Shown: positions 17,610 to 25,965 of the stretch, piece by piece | How positions within the stretch are numbered: the first letter of the stretch is position 1 | Layout: each line of letters starts with the position of its first letter | NCBI GenBank assembly: GCA_041730495.1 | Contig: JBGSBR010000001.1 | Coordinates: forward strand, 1-64,000 | DNA length: 64,000 nucleotides | Direction: 5' to 3' | DNA from: JBGSBR01 sp041730495 | GTDB lineage: Bacteria; Patescibacteriota; Microgenomatia; UBA1406; GWC2-37-13 | The notes under the pieces: generated by a model | Seen by the model: the letters and a program-made list of their open reading frames with translations, nothing else | What the model was told of the DNA's origin: nothing | Database searches by the model: none | Translations under genes and position numbers: made by a program

Positions 17610-19207
17610 GAAGTAAATGTTTGCGTCAATATTTGGGATGCTAAATTGATTAGATAAGCACGTTCACCTTTTTGGGTACGATTAAGCTCACTGACATAAG
17701 CCAAGACCTCTTTTGCTCTACCATAGGCTCTTTTTTTCTCTAAGAAGTAATTTCCATCAATGGTTCGTTGAGATTCATGTGTATAACGCTCATTCTTCAT
17801 AAGCATAATGATCGCCTCAAGACTTGCACTTACATGTGCAAACGTACTTCCCAAATACTTTTTGTGCCAATCTTTTTCTGCACCTTTTCGCAAATTAGAC
17901 ATATTAAACTCAGTATTAGTTTGTGCATGTGTTCCTACGATAAAGGGCCTAGCTTCAAGACCGTCTGCTCCATAGAATGTACTCTCAATTCGATCCATCT
18001 GTTTTAACTTTTCAAATCCTGCTTGAGCTTGTGATAATTGTTCAGGGCTCAAACCTGATTTAAGACCTAGCATAAAAGCTCCACCGCGACGAGAGATCAA
18101 GAAATACTTATGGAAATCTCGTGGTAACTCAGTTCGTATGACTTCGAGTACACGTCGCACCAACGAGTCTCCTTCCAAATAACTATATTTGTTAAGCTCT
18201 TTCACAAATTTGCATTCTAGTAACAATACCTCAGAAACACCACCTTTATCTACTTCAGTAAAAAAATCTTCGAAACTAGTTACTGGACTACGCAAAGTCC
18301 GATCATAAATTACTTGGTTAATAAATCCTTCAAGAAACTTTGCTCTGTTGGTGGTTTGCTCACTTCTATCCTTCCCTACAGCATCATTTACAAGAACTTT
18401 ATACTCATCATGTGACTCATAAATTTCTCGTAACGAAGCTAATTGTCCCTGATTTCCTAGTTTTCTTTGTGCTTGCTTAATTTTTGTAATATCATCTCCT
18501 GTCAACAAAATTCCTTCAGCAAGGAAGTAATCAAAAACTGTTCGATCCGCAGGATTTTCCGGTCTTGAAAGAAGAGTATTAGTAATTTTAATAGATTCAG
18601 GCTTATGAAAAGTTTGATCATCAGGGTCAAAGTAACCCCAATGATGTTCTTTTTTCTCTAATTCTGTACTTATTTGTGCCCCGATTGTTTGTAAAATATG
18701 ATTTACTTCTGCTGAAGATCTTCCACCTGTAGGTATATGCACAACAAACTCATCTCCACCATAACGTGCTATGGTAGCTCCTTCATAGGATTGAACAATA
18801 GTTGCAGCAAGTCGGGCCACTTTATTTAGATTATGATTAGCCGCACCTGCTTCATCCATTTTTTTGAGACTTCCAATATCAAAACTCAAAAAATTCATTG
18901 AAACATTTGGTTGCTGTTCTCGAATATAATTCATTTTGTACATGAAACCTCCTCGATTCAACATATAGACAGGACCTTCAACAGATTCGTTTGGAAGATA
19001 AGGATCTTTATATTGAGTTTTTCGACTTAGCCCTGAATCTATACCCTTAGCCAGTACATCACCTAAACGCTCCTTCGTAGAGAGATCCAAAGGATCTTCA
19101 CCATAAGCTTGTTTTATTTCTGGAGCAAAAAGTTGTAATGCGTGTTCTTTACGTTGAAGTTCCACAGATTCAGGAGTATTGCTTAAGTTATCCATGCCGT
19201 TTACCAT
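17606..19207 (-). CDS. Double GGDEF-like protein (possible diguanylate cyclase, second domain degenerate)
   Basis: 533 residues, no membrane helix or signal peptide. The first GGDEF domain (about 80-235) has the signature RYGGDEFVVHIP, but the upstream metal/substrate box is altered (FDIGSLKKMDEAG where cyclases have DIDxFKxxND). A helical linker follows, then a second GGDEF-like fold (about 300-420) with the broken signature SRRGGAFMLGL. The C-terminal tail is helical. Cyclic-di-GMP synthesis is uncertain, and a regulatory or substrate-binding role is equally likely. ATG 19207 is chosen because TATGAT (19215-19220) lies 7 nt ahead and would overlap the alternative ATG 19219. Its stop overlaps the tyrS stop. 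Confidence 0.75.
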   Translation of the reverse strand: MVNGMDNLSNTPESVELQRKEHALQLFAPEIKQAYGEDPLDLSTKERLGDVLAKGIDSGLSRKTQYKDPYLPNESVEGPVYMLNRGGFMYKMNYIREQQPNVSMNFLSFDIGSLKKMDEAGAANHNLNKVARLAATIVQSYEGATIARYGGDEFVVHIPTGGRSSAEVNHILQTIGAQISTELEKKEHHWGYFDPDDQTFHKPESIKITNTLLSRPENPADRTVFDYFLAEGILLTGDDITKIKQAQRKLGNQGQLASLREIYESHDEYKVLVNDAVGKDRSEQTTNRAKFLEGFINQVIYDRTLRSPVTSFEDFFTEVDKGGVSEVLLLECKFVKELNKYSYLEGDSLVRRVLEVIRTELPRDFHKYFLISRRGGAFMLGLKSGLSPEQLSQAQAGFEKLKQMDRIESTFYGADGLEARPFIVGTHAQTNTEFNMSNLRKGAEKDWHKKYLGSTFAHVSASLEAIIMLMKNERYTHESQRTIDGNYFLEKKRAYGRAKEVLAYVSELNRTQKGERAYLINLASQILTQTFTS

Positions 19208-19214
19208 ACTGCTT

Positions 19215-19220
19215 ATCATA
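19215..19220 (-). promoter_or_regulatory. -10 box of the double-GGDEF gene
   Basis: TATGAT 7 nt before ATG 19207, with TGTACA 17 nt further upstream as a possible -35. It decides the start codon choice. Confidence 0.5.
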
Positions 19221-19259
19221 CTGTTTTAAACTCTATTTGTACACAAATCACCTTTGCGG

Positions 19260-19265
19260 TATACT
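19260..19265 (+). promoter_or_regulatory. -10 box of the transketolase gene, leaderless
   Basis: TATACT exactly 6 nt before ATG 19272. It favours this ATG over the in-frame TTG at 19254. Confidence 0.7.
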
Positions 19266-19271
19266 GCGATT

Positions 19272-21107
19272 ATGGAACTAAATAAACTTACTCAACTCCT
19301 CCGTCACTCAATTATTACTTCCACCACTGAAGCTGGCTCAGGTCATCCTACCTCTTCCCTCTCTGCAGTCGAGCTCATGACCGCACTGTGGTTTGATGGT
19401 CACATGCAGTACGATTTCGATGATCCACACTATATTTTCAACGACCGTATGATTTTCTCCAAAGGTCATGCTGCTCCCCTGCTTTACTCGCTTTATCATG
19501 CAGCTGGTGTAATGACTGACAAAGAACTTTTATCTTTACGCAAATTTGATTCAGATTTTGAAGGCCACCCGACTCCACGCATCCCGTGGGTTGATGTTGC
19601 CACTGGCTCACTTGGGCAAGGGTTATCGGTCGGACTTGGTATGGCACTTGCGATCAAGTTGCATATGAGCCAACAAAAACAAACTCCTAAGCGTGAACCT
19701 CATGTCTGGGTCTTGCTTGGTGACTCTGAAGTCGCAGAAGGACAGATCTGGGAAGCTGCGCAGCTTGCTTCGCAACATAAAGCGAATAACTTAGTCGGTA
19801 TACTCGATGTCAATCGCCTCGGTCAACGAGGACACACGATGCTTGAATGGGACCTCGAGACATATCGTAAGCGTTTCGAATCATTTGGTTGGAATACAAT
19901 CGTCATTGAAGCTGGAAATGACATGGCTGAAGTACAAAAAGCATTCAACGCTCTGAATACTGCTGGCGATAAGCCAACCATGATCATAGCTAAAACGCAA
20001 AAAGGTGCAGGAGTATCACAACTTGCAGACAAAGATAACTGGCACGGTAAACCTCTCAGCAAAGACCAGCTAGTCGACGCACTCAAAGAAATGGGTGAAG
20101 TCGATACCAAGATCCGTGGTGAAGTACAAAAACCTGAAAAAATAGAAAAATCTCATCAAACTGAATACACATTTCCAGCAGATCTAGAGCTCCCAACCGC
20201 TTCCACAGCTACTCGTCAGGCTTATGGTGAAGCCTTAAAACTCATCGGTGACGATCCAAGGGTGGTTGTGCTAGATGCCGAGACCTCAAACTCAACGTTT
20301 GCTGAAACCATGAAAGAAAAACATCCAGAACGTTTTTATGAGATGTTTATCGCAGAGCAAAATATGATCTCAGTGGCACTTGGGTTTTCCAAGCTCGGAT
20401 TTATCCCGTTTGCCTCGAGCTTCGCTGCCTTCCTAAGTCGAGCATATGATCAAATTCGTATGATCCAGTACTCAGAAGGTAATGTCAAGATCGTCGGCTC
20501 ACATGCTGGTGTGTCAATCGGTGTCGATGGCTCATCTCAGATGGCGCTCGAAGATATCGCTATGATGCGTGGATTACTGGATGCAACTATCCTCTACCCG
20601 TCTGATTACACCTCAACGATGAAACTCGTCGAAGCCATGCACGCAGATCAAGGAATCTCATATTTACGCTTAACTCGTGAGAAAACTCCTATTTTGTATG
20701 CAAATACAGATCAGTTCCCTGTCGGAGGCTCAAAAGTACTCAAACAAGCGGATACCGATAAAGCCGTAGTGGTGGCAGCGGGTATCACATTGCACGAAGC
20801 ACTCAAAGCTCACGCTACACTAGCCGAAAAAGGCACTACAGTGGCTGTGATAGACGCATATAGTGTCAAGCCACTAGATAAGAAGACAATCCAAGCACAA
20901 GCCGAAAAAACCGGTCATGTGATCATTGTAGAAGATCATTATCCAGATGGCGGCCTCGGGGATGCCGTACTTCAAGCACTTCAAGGAATGGAAGTGAAGA
21001 TTACTCATCTTTGTGTGAAGCACAATCCTCGTTCAGGCGAACCTGCGGAGCTCTTGAGATACGAAGAAATTGATGCAGAAGCGATTGTGAAAGCACTATC
21101 AAAATAA
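19272..21107 (+). CDS. tkt: Transketolase
   Basis: 611 residues. Thiamine-diphosphate enzyme moving two-carbon units in the non-oxidative pentose phosphate pathway, which supplies ribose for nucleotides. Seen: N-terminal SGHPTSSLSAVELM, TPP/metal motif GDSEVAEGQIWEAAQLA with DVNRLGQ (about 155-190), and pyrimidine-binding domain with FIAEQNM (about 360). The C-terminal domain contains the DHYPDGGLGDAV region. It is a single chain, shorter than E. coli TktA (about 663) and closer to the TKTL/archaeal-like short form. CPR genomes often rely on this pathway. It is transcribed alone, without an SD. Confidence 0.94.
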   Translation: MELNKLTQLLRHSIITSTTEAGSGHPTSSLSAVELMTALWFDGHMQYDFDDPHYIFNDRMIFSKGHAAPLLYSLYHAAGVMTDKELLSLRKFDSDFEGHPTPRIPWVDVATGSLGQGLSVGLGMALAIKLHMSQQKQTPKREPHVWVLLGDSEVAEGQIWEAAQLASQHKANNLVGILDVNRLGQRGHTMLEWDLETYRKRFESFGWNTIVIEAGNDMAEVQKAFNALNTAGDKPTMIIAKTQKGAGVSQLADKDNWHGKPLSKDQLVDALKEMGEVDTKIRGEVQKPEKIEKSHQTEYTFPADLELPTASTATRQAYGEALKLIGDDPRVVVLDAETSNSTFAETMKEKHPERFYEMFIAEQNMISVALGFSKLGFIPFASSFAAFLSRAYDQIRMIQYSEGNVKIVGSHAGVSIGVDGSSQMALEDIAMMRGLLDATILYPSDYTSTMKLVEAMHADQGISYLRLTREKTPILYANTDQFPVGGSKVLKQADTDKAVVVAAGITLHEALKAHATLAEKGTTVAVIDAYSVKPLDKKTIQAQAEKTGHVIIVEDHYPDGGLGDAVLQALQGMEVKITHLCVKHNPRSGEPAELLRYEEIDAEAIVKALSK

Positions 21108-21111
21108 CTGT

Positions 21112-23625
21112 TTAGTGGAAAATCCTTCGCAGTATCTTGATTGTAGGAAGAATAAGAACTGAAACTCCTAGATATACCAAAAACTGACTATACTCTACTG
21201 CTGTGATATCGAAAATCTCTCCGAATAAGGGTACGCGTAAAATAATAAGCTGAAAGATAAGCGGTACGCTCACCGTGACGATAAAAATTGGGGCAAAAAA
21301 CTGCATTGCATGCTTACGTATATGACTCATCGGCCACCAGATATCGATGAAAATAAAGGCTTGTATCATCGCAAGCACGCTGAAAGCGGCAGTGCGCGCC
21401 ATGATCTCAGTCTCACCACCCATATACAGATATGCGAAAACTACGATACAAGATACGATGCCGCCGATCCCCATAATATACTGGAAATCCGCTCGACGCA
21501 GCAGCTCAACAGCTTTGTTTGGCTTTTCTTGCATAATATGCTCATCTCGAGGTGAAAAAGCGAGTGCAAGAGCCGGTATACCGTCTGAAATCAAGTTGAT
21601 ATATAACAGCTGAATCGGCAGCAAAATAGGTGGTAATCCAAGGAGTAATCCGATCAGCAGTGCTAGTCCTTCTGATAAGTTTCCGGTCAATAAATAACGG
21701 ATTGTATGGCGCAATCGTTTGACAATATTTCTTCCCTCTTCGACTGCATTCACGATGGTAGCGAAGTTATCATCGGTGATCACCATGTCCGCCGTCTCAC
21801 GAGCAACATCTGTTCCCACACGACCCATGGCGACGCCGACATCTGCTTGTTTGAGAGCTATTGAATCATTCACGCCATCTCCTGTGACAGCCACGATCTC
21901 TCCGAGTTTTTGATACAGAGAAACGATACGACTTTTATGAAACGGGCTTACTCTGGCGAAAATCTTCGCCTTGGGCAGCACCTCAAGTAACTCATTATCG
22001 CCATATGATTGGACTTGCTCACCCGTCAAGATCAGATCACCTTCTTCAAGCAAACCGACAGCTTTACCGATTGCGGCAGCTGTTTTTTCATTATCACCGG
22101 TGATCATGATCACTCTGATCCCGGCTGCCTGAGCTCGATGAATCGCATCTTGTGCTTCGAGTCGAGGTGGATCATACAATGCGACAAGTCCCAGAAATAC
22201 CTGATCTTGCAACTCTTCTGGATTTTTGGGTGCTTTGGGTGAACAAGAGAAACCGAGTACTCGTAGCCCTTGAGCTGCCCAGACATCAAGTTGCTGATTG
22301 ATCTGAGCTCGATACTCCTCTGTCAAAGCCATGTTACGTGTACCAATTCGCACCGTATTACAAACACTGAGCACCGATTCTGGAGCTCCTTTGGTGAGCG
22401 TTAAGACATTACTTTTCTTTTTTACAACGACTGTCATCCGCTTGTCTTCTGAATTGAAAGGTACTTCTTCAATCAACTCCCATTCTCGACGCAGCTGAGC
22501 ATAGTTATAACCTTTGTCTAGTCCATACAAAAGCAATGCACCTTCGGTCGGATCCCCCAAAATTGTTTGCTTCTGAGCTCCCGTGGTTGCAGCTAACGAC
22601 GCAGTTGAGCACAACAGACCGTTTAATGTCATGAGTTCCTCTGTACTTCCCGCCTCTACTGGTGCTTTGACATCAGTTAGATCTTTATCTGCCCAAAGCT
22701 CTTTCACAACCATGTTATTTTCAGTTAGTGTGCCAGTTTTATCGGTCGCGATGAGTGTAATACTCCCCAGTGCCTCGATCGCAGCGAGCTTACGGATGAT
22801 CGCTTTACGCTTGGCCATATGTTTGACCCCGACAGACAAGGTGACCGTCATTACTGCAGGTAAGCTCTCGGGCACCACAGCCACAGCAAGCGAGACAGCA
22901 AGGAGAAATGATGGAAAATAGCCATTCCCCTGAAGTGTAGATAAGAAAAAAACAATCAGTGATAACACGATACCCGCCAGTCCGATAACCTCAGTTAGAC
23001 TACCAAGCTTTTTTTGCAATGGGGTGAGTGATTCTTCGACACTCGAAAGCTCAGCTGCAATCTGGCCAAACTTGGTTTCCATACCTGTGGCGACGACTCT
23101 CACAGTCGCTCTTCCTTTGGCCACAATTGTCCCCATATAGATATGTTCTTCTATAGATTTGACCACCGGCATTGATTCACCGGTAAGCGCAGCTTCATTT
23201 AATTCAAGATGTGACGATTCAAGGATCTGGGCATCAGCCGGGATCTTGACTCCTTCTTCGACGAGCATCGTATCTCCTGGGACCAGATACCGACTATCAA
23301 TCTCTTGTTCTTTACCATCGCGGATGACACGGATTTTGCTGACTGTCATGTTTTTGAGAGCCGCGACTGCCGCCTCTGCTTTGTACTCTTGATAGATACC
23401 AAATGAAGCATTTAAAACTACGATCAAAAGAATCAAACCGCCATCGATATACTCACCGATGAAAAGTGAGATCGAAGCCGCAATAATGAGGAGAATGATC
23501 AAAAGGTTGCTAAATTGTTCAATAAATTTTCTGATAATTGAGCTATTGGGACGATCTTTTATGACATTAAGCCCAGTTTTATGCAATAAATCTTTGACTT
23601 GTGATGATGTGAGTCCTTTGTTCAT
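21112..23625 (-). CDS. P2-type cation-transporting ATPase (Ca2+-type)
   Basis: About 837 residues. Membrane pump using a phospho-Asp intermediate. Seen: N-terminal cation ATPase domain, actuator motif LTGES, phosphorylation loop DKTGTLTEN, hinge MITGDN and GDGVNDSIALKQADVGVAMG. TM4 carries VPESLPA (PEGLP type) and TM6 carries NLISDGIPALAL, matching the Ca2+ site residues of SERCA-like pumps. Length and ten predicted helices fit P2A ATPases. The start is ATG 23625 rather than the TTG two codons earlier. It converges with tkt with only 4 nt between stops. Ca2+ or Mn2+ export is the likely role, and ion specificity cannot be fixed from sequence alone. Confidence 0.9.
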   Translation of the reverse strand: MNKGLTSSQVKDLLHKTGLNVIKDRPNSSIIRKFIEQFSNLLIILLIIAASISLFIGEYIDGGLILLIVVLNASFGIYQEYKAEAAVAALKNMTVSKIRVIRDGKEQEIDSRYLVPGDTMLVEEGVKIPADAQILESSHLELNEAALTGESMPVVKSIEEHIYMGTIVAKGRATVRVVATGMETKFGQIAAELSSVEESLTPLQKKLGSLTEVIGLAGIVLSLIVFFLSTLQGNGYFPSFLLAVSLAVAVVPESLPAVMTVTLSVGVKHMAKRKAIIRKLAAIEALGSITLIATDKTGTLTENNMVVKELWADKDLTDVKAPVEAGSTEELMTLNGLLCSTASLAATTGAQKQTILGDPTEGALLLYGLDKGYNYAQLRREWELIEEVPFNSEDKRMTVVVKKKSNVLTLTKGAPESVLSVCNTVRIGTRNMALTEEYRAQINQQLDVWAAQGLRVLGFSCSPKAPKNPEELQDQVFLGLVALYDPPRLEAQDAIHRAQAAGIRVIMITGDNEKTAAAIGKAVGLLEEGDLILTGEQVQSYGDNELLEVLPKAKIFARVSPFHKSRIVSLYQKLGEIVAVTGDGVNDSIALKQADVGVAMGRVGTDVARETADMVITDDNFATIVNAVEEGRNIVKRLRHTIRYLLTGNLSEGLALLIGLLLGLPPILLPIQLLYINLISDGIPALALAFSPRDEHIMQEKPNKAVELLRRADFQYIMGIGGIVSCIVVFAYLYMGGETEIMARTAAFSVLAMIQAFIFIDIWWPMSHIRKHAMQFFAPIFIVTVSVPLIFQLIILRVPLFGEIFDITAVEYSQFLVYLGVSVLILPTIKILRRIFH

Positions 23626-23704
23626 GTTCAATTTAAGTGAACGATATAATTATATTGCTGTAAAGCCTCAAAGCTCTTTAATCTCTACAACTTTTGACTG
23701 CCAA

Positions 23705-24184
23705 TTACTGTTTTAGCTTTTCATAAGCTTCTATCATAGTGCGTAGCATGTCTGTATTTGTTTCTTCTGCTCCTTGAAGTGTGATTCTTTTGAGGTTATG
23801 GGGGTAGTAATGAAAGATCTCATTTCGGCCATATTTCCAGGTATTCCAGATCTTATCTGCGAGCTCTTGACTTGAGTGATTGATCACCTGAACATACAAT
23901 GACTGCTCTCCTAGCTTATGCGTCAGATGAGGCGAGAGAAATTTACCGAGACGGAAATGATCCGAGATGTAATCGAGATGTGTGATGAATCCAACATCGA
24001 GAAATAGTTGTTTGAGGAAGCCTTCGTATGCTTTGGCGAAAGGAAAGACAAGAAATGAGTAATCTTTGAATTGATGAGCTGCTTTCTCGCTCATTTCCAT
24101 GACATATTTACCCTCAAGTATGAGGTCTTTTTGCGTTTCTGAGAGGTACGCCCAGATCTTATGTTGCGTAAATTGGTTCAGCAT
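23705..24184 (-). CDS. HEPN-like protein, possible RNase toxin-type domain
   Basis: 159 residues, all-helical, soluble. It carries an R-x4-H motif (GRNEIFHYYP, about residues 120-128), the catalytic signature of HEPN ribonucleases. An earlier segment, KAYEGFLKQLFLDVG, resembles the helical domain of RnlA/RNase LS-type toxins. No MNT nucleotidyltransferase or antitoxin-like gene lies beside it, so an orphan or host-function HEPN is as likely as a toxin. Start support: TAGACT (24190-24195) lies 5 nt before ATG. Family assignment is tentative. Confidence 0.55.
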   Translation of the reverse strand: MLNQFTQHKIWAYLSETQKDLILEGKYVMEMSEKAAHQFKDYSFLVFPFAKAYEGFLKQLFLDVGFITHLDYISDHFRLGKFLSPHLTHKLGEQSLYVQVINHSSQELADKIWNTWKYGRNEIFHYYPHNLKRITLQGAEETNTDMLRTMIEAYEKLKQ

Positions 24185-24189
24185 ACTTC

Positions 24190-24195
24190 AGTCTA
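24190..24195 (-). promoter_or_regulatory. -10 box of the HEPN-like gene
   Basis: TAGACT 5 nt before ATG 24184, consistent with the leaderless pattern. Confidence 0.45.
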
Positions 24196-24281
24196 ACAAA
24201 AAAGAGCTTGATTAAGCCACTGTAAAATGTCTGTCATAAAATCTGACAAGTAGGAAATTGAGCTTAAAGAAGCATTTTAGG

Positions 24282-24327
24282 CAAAGAAAAAGGGTCGGGT
24301 ATGTACAAGGTGTACACAACCGACCCT
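24282..24327 (-). terminator. Intrinsic terminator of the small membrane protein gene
   Basis: Minus strand AGGGTCGG ... CCGACCCT, with an inner TGTACA/TGTACA stem, followed by TTTTTCTTT. It lies about 40 nt past the stop of the 99-residue gene. Confidence 0.88.
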
Positions 24328-24368
24328 CAAGGTCAGTTCTTCGTTTCCAAAGAGATCAATAGGTTTCC

Positions 24369-24668
24369 CTAATCAATTCTCGTAAACGATGAACTTTTCG
24401 GTTTGGGTTGCCCCTCCCCGAAATTTCCGTCAGTCCCGTTCCACGGGGTGATATCGTCAGCCGGCAAGCCTTTGCCTTTGCGACCGCCGAGTGGGCTCGC
24501 ACCATTCTTGCGAAAAGCTTGTTTTACCGGAATATCATCATTACTGGAACGCGTTGCCAACAAAAACCATGCGACCATTGCGACAAGCGCGATGATCCCA
24601 AGGGCATACCAGTACTCGACCGGCATATTGGCAATATTTTCCAGCGTGATTTGGGCTTTGTTTTGCAT
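24369..24668 (-). CDS. Small single-pass membrane protein, unknown
   Basis: 99 residues. A short N-terminus (MQNKAQITLENIANMP), one membrane helix (about 20-40, WYALGIIALVAMVAWFLLA), then a basic, glycine-rich disordered tail with GGRKGKG. I do not recognise the family. It is unusual for this window in having a full classical set: a TTGACA/TATCAT promoter with 17-nt spacing, a leader of about 90 nt, a strong SD (GAGGGAG, about 6 nt before ATG) and an intrinsic terminator. Its GC content is clearly above that of its neighbours. Together these suggest acquisition from another source or a specially regulated, highly expressed gene. Confidence 0.7.
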   Translation of the reverse strand: MQNKAQITLENIANMPVEYWYALGIIALVAMVAWFLLATRSSNDDIPVKQAFRKNGASPLGGRKGKGLPADDITPWNGTDGNFGEGQPKPKSSSFTRID

Positions 24669-24766
24669 GACGTGCTCCCTCGCTTCCCACTATGCTTTTG
24701 AGTGGAAACGATATAGATAAGGATATGATAAAGTGCGCATTTACCTTTCGGCATTTGCACATATAT

Positions 24767-24795
24767 ATGATACCATCATACTTTCTATTTGTCAA
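24767..24795 (-). promoter_or_regulatory. Consensus sigma70 promoter of the small membrane protein gene
   Basis: Minus strand TTGACA (24790-24795), a 17-nt spacer, TATCAT (24767-24772). The predicted start is near 24760. Confidence 0.75.
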
Positions 24796-24871
24796 GTACT
24801 ATAGGATATTTATTGTTGCTTGATTTTGTGTAAAGAAGATGTCGGGTTAACGTTTTATCTATTGATTCAAA

Positions 24872-25915
24872 TTATGCTACAAACGGAGCTTTATCTTGAG
24901 GATATAGGAAATCAACCGTGAAGTAGTTCTGATTATCTAAATCTTGTGGGCTATCTACAAAAAATTGTTTATTCTTAATTCTTGATAATCGTTGTCTACC
25001 TAGTTTATCTACGAAAAAAGGAGTGTTATTTTCTTTATGTTCGCCCGTTATAAAGCGAAATCCCAGATTCTTTGCTACTTCTCTTAAACGATTATAAAAG
25101 CTTCTTGCTACGCCTTTCCTTCTATTTTGTGGCCGATCAAAGTAGTTTTTAACATGTAAAACTGATTTTCTTGCAGCCTCTGTAGTAAGCCATAGTTCAT
25201 TAGTCACAAAATCATTCGCATCTAATATGCCATCGGCAACCATATTAATATGGTTAATATGATATTGATCCATTCCTTCTGGAGGTTTTGGCATTCTACC
25301 TATCTTACTAAAATATCTATTTTGAGCTTTAGCAGTGGCTTCTTGAACTTCTAAATCATTCCAAAAATCCACCCTTTCTTGTAGTTGAGCTGGATCAGTA
25401 ACAGGTTGTGATTTGTGTTCTACTACATATGCCCAAACTTCGCCTTCCTTTTGATTTTTTACAATTACTCTAACTTGCGCAGGATCTTCTGCTAATTCTA
25501 ATATTCGAGCAGGAATAGCAATAAAACGGAGTACATCAGCTGGGATATTTTGTAATGTCCTTTGATCTTCAGGTGTTTCTTGTATCCATTTTTCATATGC
25601 CGATTTATCAGCATGTATTATTTCTGTTACTTTTCTTGCTCTTGCTTGCTCAGGTGTTTCCACTATTGGAGGATTCGCTATAGCCTCCAATGTGGTAGTT
25701 GGAGGAAGTGGTGTAAATTCACCTGTTTGTAAATCATCTTCCACTGGTGGCAATTTACCGGTTTCTAAGTTATGAATTGTTGTAGGTGCCTTCAAAACAT
25801 CTGATTGATTTCCAGCTGGAACTTGAAGTCTATCTGTACTATTATCCACTATTTTTGCGGCTGGAGTTAAAATATTCTGCGTTTCAATTTGTGGTGGTGA
25901 TTGAGTTTCTGCCAT
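24872..25915 (-). CDS. Protein with disordered N-terminus and C-terminal GNAT-like acetyltransferase domain
   Basis: 347 residues. The first 110 or so are proline/threonine-rich and probably disordered. The C-terminal half (about 200-345) has a GNAT-like acetyl-CoA loop, NRRKGVARSFYNRLREVAKNLGFRFI, matching the R/Q-x-x-G-x-G/A pattern followed by a helix, then ENNTPFFVDKLGRQ typical of motif B. No membrane helix is present. Substrate unknown. ATG 25915 is supported by a TATAAT 5 nt upstream. The gene stands between an SD-led small gene and umuC and has no visible operon partner. The acetyltransferase call rests on one motif region and is moderate. Confidence 0.6.
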   Translation of the reverse strand: MAETQSPPQIETQNILTPAAKIVDNSTDRLQVPAGNQSDVLKAPTTIHNLETGKLPPVEDDLQTGEFTPLPPTTTLEAIANPPIVETPEQARARKVTEIIHADKSAYEKWIQETPEDQRTLQNIPADVLRFIAIPARILELAEDPAQVRVIVKNQKEGEVWAYVVEHKSQPVTDPAQLQERVDFWNDLEVQEATAKAQNRYFSKIGRMPKPPEGMDQYHINHINMVADGILDANDFVTNELWLTTEAARKSVLHVKNYFDRPQNRRKGVARSFYNRLREVAKNLGFRFITGEHKENNTPFFVDKLGRQRLSRIKNKQFFVDSPQDLDNQNYFTVDFLYPQDKAPFVA

Positions 25916-25920
25916 ATCAA

Positions 25921-25926
25921 ATTATA
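25921..25926 (-). promoter_or_regulatory. -10 box of the GNAT-like gene
   Basis: TATAAT 5 nt before ATG 25915, leaderless pattern. Confidence 0.6.
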
Positions 25927-25965
25927 TCATATCGGCGGCCTTTATTCATACATATTGAATATGTA

